Shown here: piece by piece, positions 1 through 5,803 of the stretch
Layout: the number at the start of each line of letters is the position of its first letter
How positions within the stretch are numbered: position 1 is the stretch's first letter
Origin: Planctomycetota bacterium
Lineage (GTDB): Bacteria; Planctomycetota; GCA-002687715; DRQF01
DNA: 5,803 bases
Assembly: GCA_024275615.1 (NCBI GenBank)
Contig: JAJRYU010000148.1
Location: forward strand, 1 to 5,803
Reading direction: 5' to 3'
Notes under the pieces: generated by a model
Database searches by the model: none
Told to the model about the DNA's origin: nothing
Seen by the model: the letters and a program-made list of their open reading frames with translations, nothing else
Position numbers and translations under genes: made by a program

Positions 1-1225
1 AAATGAGAACAACAAGCGACACCGATGAAAACATCGCCGATGATTTCATGAGCCAGACAGGGAACACAGCAACAGCTTCAAGAAAAAGGTCGGGCCGGCG
101 CCGTCTGAGTCCGAGCAAGCTAGCACTGTGAAGTGCATAGAGAAGAGTCAGTGCAAGAACAGCTGTACCAAGAGCAAGCGCCACACGCCCCGACACAATG
201 AGCATCACGGCGATGCCATAGGCGAAGAGCAGTCCAAAACAGGGGGTGCGGCTACGCTTGCCTAGATATCCTGCCCATCGCGGTGCGAGCCCATCTTTCG
301 CGAGCATCAGAGCTAAGCGTGCTGGCACTAGCATCGAACCGTTGATCGAAGTTGCCAGAGCAGCAAGGGCTCCCACAGAGATAATCCATGATGCACCTAG
401 AGGCAAGTACTGAGCTGCCACGTCTGCCATGGGCGCGCCACTCTTTGACAGCTCGGCGCCGGGCATGACACCGAAAGTGACGACACTCATGGACAGAAAA
501 ATACCCGTCGTCAAGAGGATTCCTCTAAGGAAAATACGAGGAAGTTGCTTCCGACTGTCACGGACTTCTCCGGCTGTATGAGCGACGGATTCAAATCCTG
601 CGTACGCAAAAAACAACATCGGCAGCGATGCCAGAAATCCCTGTGGACCATGCCGAAAGAATGGTTCGTAGTTGCTGACACGAATGGCAAAGAATCCTGG
701 GACTACCAAGATCAATATCGCAACGGCGAGAATGGCACACATGAAAACTTGTGCTCGGCCAAACCAGCGCACGCCAAAAAGATGAATAAGCAGGAAGAAC
801 GTCATCACCGCCAAGGCGATCGGGATGCGCCACGTATCTGCAGCATCAGAAAGCCCAATCATGGGTATGAAATAATCGGCGAAGACTGTGCACAGAAAGG
901 CTTGAGCCCCCAGGTAGGAAATGATCTTCAACCAGACGGCCAAGAACGCCAACCGATGATTCCCAAACATCTGAGAAAAGTGGCAGTACTCTCCACCAGG
1001 AAGCTCACCTAACCTGGTTGCAGCGAAAGCGGCATAGGGAATGCTGGTCGCGAGGATGACGGGAGACAGAACCAAATAGCCCAAGATGACGCTGGCCCCG
1101 GTCATCGCCCAAGCATCGGATGTCACCCGAAAAATACCCGCACCCACAAGAGTCCCGACCATGGTCGCGTAGGCCCCCGCAGCCCCCAAATCGCGGCGAA
1201 GGACCTCCCTTGACCGGCCAGTCAC
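1..1225 (-). CDS. APC-superfamily amino acid permease (C-terminus cut by window edge)
   Basis: Reading the minus strand from a GTG at 1225 gives 408 uninterrupted codons that run off the window at base 1. The protein is very hydrophobic, with about 11-12 probable membrane segments, and carries APC-family signatures. These are VGTLVGAGIF at residues 23-32 (unwound TM1 substrate site), GELPGGEY at 73-80, FFAYAGFES..AGEV at 205-221 (TM6 and the following loop), and PARLALMLAKDGLAP at 301-315. The family moves amino acids or amines across the cytoplasmic membrane as proton symporters or exchangers; the substrate cannot be read from sequence. An in-frame TGA lies directly before the GTG, so no earlier start exists. 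The next Met (residue 22) is inside TM1, which supports the GTG. The start overlaps the stop of the upstream oxygenase gene (GTGA), so the two are probably co-translated. Family members are usually 430-480 residues, so roughly 30-60 residues are missing. Confidence 0.9.
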   Translation of the reverse strand, partial: MTGRSREVLRRDLGAAGAYATMVGTLVGAGIFRVTSDAWAMTGASVILGYLVLSPVILATSIPYAAFAATRLGELPGGEYCHFSQMFGNHRLAFLAVWLKIISYLGAQAFLCTVFADYFIPMIGLSDAADTWRIPIALAVMTFFLLIHLFGVRWFGRAQVFMCAILAVAILILVVPGFFAIRVSNYEPFFRHGPQGFLASLPMLFFAYAGFESVAHTAGEVRDSRKQLPRIFLRGILLTTGIFLSMSVVTFGVMPGAELSKSGAPMADVAAQYLPLGASWIISVGALAALATSINGSMLVPARLALMLAKDGLAPRWAGYLGKRSRTPCFGLLFAYGIAVMLIVSGRVALALGTAVLALTLLYALHSASLLGLRRRRPDLFLEAVAVFPVWLMKSSAMFSSVSLVVLI

Positions 1226-2316
1226 TCATTCACCGCATAGTCATCGCCATAGAATTTCGCTGTCGACCTTGTGTGAAAAGTAATAGCCTTGATGGGTTCA
1301 TAGTGTGGATTGCCTAAGCCAGGCAACACCTCAAGCAACTCATCTTCCCAAACGTAGACGTTCATCGGCAATGAAATTCTCTCTCGCCCGCGGTCGCCAT
1401 CGTCACGTGGCATACTCACGCGATGGGTTGTCGAGGGATAGCGGTCATTGCTGATCCGTTGAACATAGTCGCCGGTATTGAGGATGATGCTCCCAGGAGG
1501 CGCGTCGAGACGAACCCACTTCATGTTGCGGCGGTTCAGCACTTGAAGTCCTTCTATTTTCGGTGCCGGCAAAACGACGAACATGCCTACGTCTTCGTGG
1601 CCCAAGAGGCGGCCACCAACCCGACATGATTGAGACGGTGGGTAGTAATTGAGGCGCATACCAATGCTCGGATTCGTCAGGCGCCGATCAAAGAGATGAG
1701 GATCAACTCCCAGATGAAGCAACAAACTCTGCATGATAGGCAAGACCAGCCTTTCATTGGCCTCCACCAAATCTCGAAACACTTCTTTGAACTTGGGATC
1801 AGGCCAAAAACTGTCAACGGCCGGGCTACCAACGTTGCCATCACGTCCCGGCAAGTCGAAGGCCCGACGACAAAAAACCCACCCTTCAACCTGATCGGGA
1901 TGAATGTCACTGGTCTCTTCGATTGGAAAGTACCCTTGATTGACCGCCCCCTGACGCTGCGCACGGAATCGTAACTTTTGCTTGAGCTCAGTCTGCAAGA
2001 AAAGATCTCTGGCAGCCTCTTCGGCCTTCTCATGAATCGCGGGATCGATGCCATGACCGACCAAAATAGCAAAACCAATGTCCTCCAAGGCCTCCCCAAG
2101 CTCGCGAGCAAAAATCTCACGGCCAGCTTGGCCGCCCGCAAAAAAACGTGACATATCGCAACAGCGGATCTTGAAGTCGTCATCGAATTCCTCAACGCCA
2201 TCTTTCTCCGACAAGAGGTAGCGTTGCGATTTGTCAACTTGGTCATAGTGCGAATAGGCTTCATTGGAAGCATCGAGCCCGCTCTGCTTCTTTTCATCTT
2301 CGCTTGGGTTTTTCAT
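1222..2316 (-). CDS. Fe(II)/2-oxoglutarate-dependent oxygenase, isopenicillin N synthase-like
   Basis: This 364-residue protein has the two-part layout of the IPNS/plant-type 2-oxoglutarate oxygenases. An N-terminal domain (about 48-170) contains GFAILVGHGID at 81-91, and a C-terminal jelly-roll domain spans about 215-325. The iron ligands are visible as H240-x-D242 (GHEDVGMF) and H298 (TTHRV). The 2-oxoglutarate-binding R-x-S is R313-I-S315, and the family's NYYPP motif is at 223-227. The active site therefore looks complete. Such enzymes hydroxylate, desaturate or cyclise small molecules, often amino acids or peptides, in the cytoplasm; the substrate here is unknown. A hydrophilic N-terminal tail of about 45 residues precedes the fold. 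The ATG at 2316 is the first start codon after an in-frame stop further upstream, although no clear Shine-Dalgarno sequence precedes it. The gene is first in a minus-strand pair with the APC permease, which it overlaps by 4 bases. Confidence 0.92.
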   Translation of the reverse strand: MKNPSEDEKKQSGLDASNEAYSHYDQVDKSQRYLLSEKDGVEEFDDDFKIRCCDMSRFFAGGQAGREIFARELGEALEDIGFAILVGHGIDPAIHEKAEEAARDLFLQTELKQKLRFRAQRQGAVNQGYFPIEETSDIHPDQVEGWVFCRRAFDLPGRDGNVGSPAVDSFWPDPKFKEVFRDLVEANERLVLPIMQSLLLHLGVDPHLFDRRLTNPSIGMRLNYYPPSQSCRVGGRLLGHEDVGMFVVLPAPKIEGLQVLNRRNMKWVRLDAPPGSIILNTGDYVQRISNDRYPSTTHRVSMPRDDGDRGRERISLPMNVYVWEDELLEVLPGLGNPHYEPIKAITFHTRSTAKFYGDDYAVNE

Positions 2317-2447
2317 AGTGACAACGATGCTAAAGTAGAGTCGAGTCGTGTGCCATAGGAATTTGTGCCGAAGAACCGAGGCTCAAGATTCGCTTTGTCG
2401 ACGAGGCTGTCTCTTACTGAAAGTTTTTTTGCTAATAGGATTCGTTC
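2317..2447. promoter_or_regulatory. Divergent intergenic region carrying both upstream regions
   Basis: These 131 bases separate the start codons of the minus-strand oxygenase and the plus-strand methyltransferase. Promoters for both blocks should lie here, possibly under shared control. I see a T7 tract at 2424-2430 and a GTCGAC palindrome near 2397-2402. I find no convincing -35/-10 pair with proper spacing on either strand and no long inverted repeat, so no promoter element is placed. Confidence 0.5.
2436..2440 (+). promoter_or_regulatory. Probable ribosome binding site of the methyltransferase gene
   Basis: TAGGA lies 7 bases before the ATG at 2448, a good Shine-Dalgarno position. Its first three bases are also an in-frame TAG stop, which rules out any earlier start in that frame and fixes 2448 as the first possible start. 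Confidence 0.5.
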
Positions 2448-3062
2448 ATGACGCTGGAAGATCTAGGCCTGAAAATCCCGGTTGTTGAGCAAGGATCCAG
2501 GGTCAAAAACCTGATCCAAGAGGCCAACCAACGCATTGACGACTTTGTCCATGGGCGCGGCACAAGTCCTCTTGTTGGTTTCGTGCCCAGCGATTTCGAC
2601 GAAGTCTACTCCGCGCTTCATGCCATCTCACGCATTCGTAGTGGCTACTTCGTCGAATGGGGATCGGGATTTGGTGTCGCAACGCTTCTAGCCTCGGAAT
2701 TGGGATTCGAAGCGGGCGGCATCGAGATTCAACCAGACCTCGTCGAAGAAGCTGAGCGTTTGGCCACAGACTTCGAACTCGACGCAGAATTCGTTGTCGC
2801 CAGCTATGTACCCCCAGACGCCCAGGACCTCATTGATCTCACTGAAGGCCCAGAATGGTTGGAGCATGGTGGACAAGATGGTCACGGTTTGCTCGACATC
2901 GATCCGAGTGACGTCGATGTCGTCTTCGCCTATCCGTGGCCAGGCGAAGCGGAAGTCATCGAAGCGCTTTTTGAGCGATTGACTGAACCAGGTGCCATCC
3001 TATTCACATGGAACGGTCTGGACGGAATGAGGATTCTGGTCCATGCGTCGCAATGTGACTAA
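2448..3062 (+). CDS. Class I SAM-dependent methyltransferase-like protein
   Basis: This 204-residue soluble protein has a Rossmann-type methyltransferase core. Motif I is VEWGSGFGVATLLASELG at 69-86, the glycine-rich SAM loop. It is followed by GIEIQPDLVEEAERLA at 91-106, where E93 at the end of strand beta-2 would hold the SAM ribose. The later strand DVDVVFAYPWPGE (155-167) sits where motif IV would be, and PGAILFTW (181-188) is a typical late strand. No substrate-recognition domain is visible and the DPPY/NPPY motif of N6-adenine or glutamine methyltransferases is absent. The target is unknown, and a small-molecule or protein substrate is as likely as RNA. The protein is short but includes the expected core strands. 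The TAGGA ribosome site supports the start. It is the first gene of the plus-strand block and diverges from the oxygenase gene; a functional link to the acetylation genes downstream is not shown. Confidence 0.82.
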   Translation: MTLEDLGLKIPVVEQGSRVKNLIQEANQRIDDFVHGRGTSPLVGFVPSDFDEVYSALHAISRIRSGYFVEWGSGFGVATLLASELGFEAGGIEIQPDLVEEAERLATDFELDAEFVVASYVPPDAQDLIDLTEGPEWLEHGGQDGHGLLDIDPSDVDVVFAYPWPGEAEVIEALFERLTEPGAILFTWNGLDGMRILVHASQCD

Positions 3063-3360
3063 CCGGTGCTGGTTTTTCGGCCGCGATATCCCATTCGAAG
3101 ACCAACGTTCATACCAGCCCAGAGCACACCGCGTCTTACCGGAGTCTTCGACAATAGCACCACTAATCCCAATCACCCGCCAAGGCATGTCAGATGGGGC
3201 CCCAGCGCCGAGGACGAATGTTACTCATGTTGATAGACATCTCAATTCCGGACGAACCAAGACACCAACGCGCAGACGTCCGCGAATACCTAAGGAAAGA
3301 TCGTTGATGCTTCATCCTCGTAGTCGGTTTGTTCCGGGTATGCCGGGGTTCGGACGCTAA
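3043..3360 (+). CDS. Doubtful small ORF bridging the methyltransferase and acyltransferase genes
   Basis: An ATG within the last codons of the methyltransferase gene opens 105 codons that end with TAA at 3358-3360, three bases before the acyltransferase ATG. The predicted protein is rich in Arg and Pro, has no membrane segment or recognised motif, and resembles no family I know. The placement (overlap at the 5' end, 3-base gap at the 3' end) is what a translationally coupled gene would show. Against it, no clear ribosome site precedes it, the composition is odd, and other frames in the same stretch are also open. It is listed as a possible gene only; chance is the more likely explanation. Confidence 0.2.
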   Translation: MRRNVTNRCWFFGRDIPFEDQRSYQPRAHRVLPESSTIAPLIPITRQGMSDGAPAPRTNVTHVDRHLNSGRTKTPTRRRPRIPKERSLMLHPRSRFVPGMPGFGR

Positions 3361-3363
3361 TTC
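3063..3363. other. Spacer of about 300 bases without a convincing gene
   Basis: This stretch lies between the methyltransferase stop and the acyltransferase start. Three overlapping readings are open: the 3043-3360 plus frame; the methyltransferase frame itself, which continues 56 codons past its TAA to a TGA at 3231-3233; and a minus frame from 3188 to 3000. None has a recognised domain. Small structures include an imperfect palindrome at 3271-3284 (6 of 7 pairs) centred on GACGTC, and a weak CCGG/CCGG hairpin at 3334-3346 with a 5-base loop. There is no strong terminator. It may hold a promoter for the acetylation genes, a decayed gene or a small RNA; the sequence does not decide. Confidence 0.5.
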
Positions 3364-4800
3364 ATGTCGTTTTGTGAACCAGCGTTCCTATTCTATTTCT
3401 TGCCCCTGGTACTCTGCCTGCACGCCATCCTCCGCGGTGAAGCGAGAAACGTCATGCTCTTACTAACGAGCTTGATCTTCTACGCCTGGGGTGAACCGGC
3501 TCACATTCTCCTTCTTCTTGTTTCCATTGGCGTCAATCACCTCCTTGCGTCTGCCATTTCCAAGGCCCAGACAAAGCGACTGGCCAGCAACTTGTTCATC
3601 ACGGGGTTGACCTGCAATTTAGCAGCACTGGCGTTCTTCAAGTACCGCCTGTTTATCATCGAGGTGATTCGCGGGCATTCAAATCCCGATCTTGAGCAAG
3701 TCTTTTCCCTACCCTTGGGAATCTCTTTTTTCACGCTGCAGGGAATCGCCTATCTCTTCGACGTCAAGCGCGGCGATATCAAGGCAGAAACAAGATGGTG
3801 GCGGACTGCCCTTTTCATTTCACTTTTCCCGCAACTTATTGCTGGGCCCATTCTCCGTTTCAAAAGCGTCGTGAGGCAATTGGACAAGCGAGCGGTTGGG
3901 ATCAACGGGTTTGCGCACGGCATGAGACGTTTCATCATCGGCTTGGGAAAGAAGGTGCTCATTGCTGACCAACTACGCCAAGTCTCCGACTCTGTTTTTT
4001 CAATCACTGACCCAGCGTCCCCCCTTCAAATCCAAGAGAGTCTTCTTGCCGCAGACATTGCTTGGCTCGGCATCGCTTGCTTTTCTCTCCAACTCTATTT
4101 CGACTTCTCCGGGTATTCCGACATGGCCATCGGCATAGGGCGCATGTTCGGCTTGCGAATCCCGGAGAATTTCAACTACCCTCACTTGAGCCGGTCAATC
4201 AGTGAATTCTGGCGGCGATGGCATATCTCACTGTCGACATGGCTGCGCGACTATGTGTTCATTCCTTTGGGGGGCAGTCGTAGATCTTCATGGCGAACCG
4301 TCATCAACCTTTGGATCGTGTTTCTCCTCTGCGGACTCTGGCATGGAGCGAGCTGGAATTTCGTTTGCATGGGAGCTTCCTACGGCCTAGTTCTGAGCGT
4401 CGAGAAAGTCCTCGCCCATAACTCTCGTAAGAAACATGTATCACCAGGGATCATCTATGCCAACATCGCTTGGCTATTCCCCTTGGTCTTTCTTCGGAGT
4501 GCTGACTTGAGAGGTTCGATCAGGTTCTTGCGAGCGTTGTGTTTCCAGGAAACGGGCAACCTGAGAATTTTCAATCCAACCAACCTGACTGGGAATAACA
4601 TCATGTTGGCGCTCTTTGTGAGTATCATCGGCGTCACGCCGATCTTCCCGTTCATTACAAGAAAATCTAGGCGATTGGCACCCTCATATCAAAGTGCGAT
4701 CGCCACTTTGCGAGACTTCTTCCTTCTCGGGGTGCTTTTCATCTCTGCCCTCTCCATCGCCTATAATTCTCTCAATTCGTTCTGGTACTTTAGATTCTAA
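3364..4800 (+). CDS. Membrane-bound O-acyltransferase (MBOAT), AlgI-like
   Basis: This 478-residue multi-pass membrane protein matches the AlgI branch of the MBOAT family from end to end. The N-terminus has the family pattern FLFYFLPLVL (8-17) and SLIFYAWGEP (36-45). The middle has LPLGISFFTLQGIAYLFDV (116-134), and LFPQLIAGPILRF (154-166) follows. The active-site region is FDFSGYSDMAIGIGRMFG (246-263), then SEFWRRWHISLSTWLRDY (280-297) with H287, and LCGLWHGASWNF (322-333) with the MBOAT histidine H327. The C-terminus ends in the usual YFRF. These proteins take acetyl groups from a cytoplasmic donor and hand them across the inner membrane for O-acetylation of an exported polysaccharide. An in-frame TAA at 3358-3360 excludes an earlier start, and the N-terminus aligns with the family from Met1. 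No good Shine-Dalgarno is seen. The next gene begins one base after the stop and encodes the expected partner. Length is normal and the catalytic residues are intact. Confidence 0.95.
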   Translation: MSFCEPAFLFYFLPLVLCLHAILRGEARNVMLLLTSLIFYAWGEPAHILLLLVSIGVNHLLASAISKAQTKRLASNLFITGLTCNLAALAFFKYRLFIIEVIRGHSNPDLEQVFSLPLGISFFTLQGIAYLFDVKRGDIKAETRWWRTALFISLFPQLIAGPILRFKSVVRQLDKRAVGINGFAHGMRRFIIGLGKKVLIADQLRQVSDSVFSITDPASPLQIQESLLAADIAWLGIACFSLQLYFDFSGYSDMAIGIGRMFGLRIPENFNYPHLSRSISEFWRRWHISLSTWLRDYVFIPLGGSRRSSWRTVINLWIVFLLCGLWHGASWNFVCMGASYGLVLSVEKVLAHNSRKKHVSPGIIYANIAWLFPLVFLRSADLRGSIRFLRALCFQETGNLRIFNPTNLTGNNIMLALFVSIIGVTPIFPFITRKSRRLAPSYQSAIATLRDFFLLGVLFISALSIAYNSLNSFWYFRF

Positions 4801-4801
4801 A

Positions 4802-5803
4802 ATGACGAAACGAACAACACGTAAACCACGTTCAATGGCTGACCGGTGCTTCACTGCCGCGGCCTTGGCTATCCTGTCGTTCCCTGTTGTTTTCGGTTTC
4901 CTCGGTACGGAGAGCGGTCCAAATCTGATTGAAAGAAGGAAACTGGCTGAGTTCGATGATGCTCGCATTTCGGGCTTGAGCATCAAGGATAGGCTGAAGA
5001 GCCTGAAGGCGGCAGCCAATGACCAATTCTCATTTCGACCAGCAATGATCAATGCGTATGCGCAAATCAGCCTTTCGACTCTGAATTCAAGCCCGGCATC
5101 AGAGATACTGGTAGGAAGACAGGGTTGGCTCTTCAGAAGAGAATTCGTTCGCGCCCAACACCAAGGATTGAGCCGTCTGGCAAAGAGTGAACTTGCACAA
5201 GTCGCATCCATGTTTCGCGAAGCCAAGAGGGCTTGCGAAAGTGCTGGAGCGCGCTACTTGGTAACCCTCTCGCCGACCAAGTGCACGATCTACCCTGAAT
5301 ACCTTCCAAGGGGCTATCCGCCCTTAACAGCAACTTCAGGAACCGACCGTTTTTTGAACTACATGCGAACCCACACCAAAGTGGAATTCCTCGATCTGCG
5401 CCCGGTCCTTCTGAACGCCAAGAAAAAAGAACTTGTCTTTTTTAAAACCGACATTCACTGGACACCCATGGGTGCTTTTCTATGTGTCCAAGAGATTTTG
5501 CGGTACTTGCAAGCCGATTTTCCCGCTTTGAAGCCTTTCCCAAGGTCAGACTACACCCGAACAACGGTTCGATTCAGCAATGGTGATATTCTGGCCGCCA
5601 TGGGTACGCATAGCAAGGACACAGAAAGGATCGATGTCCTCGTTGGTCCCAAGGCCAATGAACTCTATTTCGTCGGCTACAAAGAAAGGCCCTACGATTT
5701 CGCATTTCGAAACCCGACTGCAAGGCTCACTGTCTTGGGAGGCCTGTCTGGAACACCTAGTGCAATCATGTTGCGAAACAGTTTCGGCATCGCCCTTCTC
5801 CCC
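4802..5803 (+). CDS. AlgJ/AlgX-like SGNH-type polysaccharide O-acetyltransferase (C-terminus cut by window edge)
   Basis: 334 codons are visible and remain open at the window end. A basic N-terminus is followed by one hydrophobic segment (about 16-35), a signal anchor or signal peptide that would place the rest in the periplasm. Family marks follow: GRQGWLF at 105-111, TLSPTKCTIYPEYLP at 155-169, and FFKTDIHWTPMGA at 213-225, which holds the Asp-x-His-Trp signature (D217, H219, W220). LRNSFG at 324-329 contains the likely nucleophile S327. By analogy with AlgX, D217, H219 and S327 would form the catalytic triad. The residue before the serine is Asn where Asp is common. These proteins place acetyl groups on a polysaccharide after the MBOAT partner has moved them across the membrane. 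The ATG lies one base after the acyltransferase stop (TAA-A-ATG) with no separate ribosome site, suggesting coupled translation. Met12 (4835) is an alternative start that would keep the membrane segment. Only the C-terminal part is missing. Confidence 0.88.
   Translation, partial: MTKRTTRKPRSMADRCFTAAALAILSFPVVFGFLGTESGPNLIERRKLAEFDDARISGLSIKDRLKSLKAAANDQFSFRPAMINAYAQISLSTLNSSPASEILVGRQGWLFRREFVRAQHQGLSRLAKSELAQVASMFREAKRACESAGARYLVTLSPTKCTIYPEYLPRGYPPLTATSGTDRFLNYMRTHTKVEFLDLRPVLLNAKKKELVFFKTDIHWTPMGAFLCVQEILRYLQADFPALKPFPRSDYTRTTVRFSNGDILAAMGTHSKDTERIDVLVGPKANELYFVGYKERPYDFAFRNPTARLTVLGGLSGTPSAIMLRNSFGIALLP

Noticed and set aside
545..1012. Plus-strand open frame of 155 codons
   Set aside because: It lies antisense to the APC permease, whose translation shows clear family motifs throughout; this frame shows no domain and an unnatural composition.
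1005..1229. Minus-strand ATG frame of 74 codons beginning inside the oxygenase end
   Set aside because: It is in the wrong frame. The GTG at 1225 opens the real permease frame with TM1 and TM6 motifs, while this frame gives a Gly/Arg/Cys-rich translation without membrane segments.
1677..2297. Minus-strand open frame of 206 codons
   Set aside because: It is a frame-shifted shadow of the oxygenase gene, which has complete iron and 2-oxoglutarate binding residues.
2424..2430. T7 tract upstream of the methyltransferase as a terminator or phase-variation tract
   Set aside because: No GC-rich hairpin precedes it on either strand, and seven bases outside a coding region is too little to argue for slippage control.
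3061..3077. Possible terminator after the methyltransferase (AACCGG/CTGGTT followed by T residues)
   Set aside because: The arms have a mismatch and only two bases between them, so a stable hairpin with a proper loop cannot form; the T run is short.
3000..3188. Minus-strand open frame of 62 codons in the spacer
   Set aside because: It overlaps the 3' end of the methyltransferase in antisense, has no recognised motif, and lacks a clear ribosome site; not strong enough to list as a gene.
4684..5226. Minus-strand open frame of 180 codons
   Set aside because: It is antisense across the acyltransferase end and the SGNH gene start, both well supported on the plus strand; no recognisable domain.

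Overview
The window holds five confidently read protein genes in two divergent blocks, separated by a 131-base gap at 2317-2447. Two of the five are cut by the window edges. No RNA gene, insertion sequence, CRISPR array or phage feature was seen. The DNA is of moderate G+C with mixed codon use and bacterial gene spacing. The content would fit an environmental Gram-negative such as a planctomycete. That placement is only an impression from the style of the methyltransferase and acyltransferase proteins; nothing here fixes the taxon.

Left block, minus strand: an Fe(II)/2-oxoglutarate-dependent oxygenase of the isopenicillin N synthase-like type (2316 to 1222) is followed, with a 4-base GTGA stop/start overlap, by an APC-superfamily amino acid permease (1225 to beyond base 1). 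The overlap makes co-translation likely. It suggests, without proving, that the permease moves the substrate or product of the oxygenase.

Right block, plus strand: a small class I SAM-dependent methyltransferase-like protein (2448-3062) is followed by about 300 bases with no convincing gene (3063-3363). Next comes a membrane-bound O-acyltransferase of the AlgI type (3364-4800), then after a single base an AlgJ/AlgX-like SGNH/DHHW-type acetyltransferase (4802 to beyond 5803). The last two form the classic two-part machine for O-acetylating an exported polysaccharide. The membrane protein passes acetyl groups across the inner membrane and the membrane-anchored SGNH protein places them on the polymer. 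No alginate biosynthesis gene is visible, so the polymer is unknown.

The families are known ones. The points that most deserve a second look are the coupled oxygenase-permease pair, the shared divergent control region, and the unexplained 300-base spacer. In that spacer several overlapping frames stay open on both strands.
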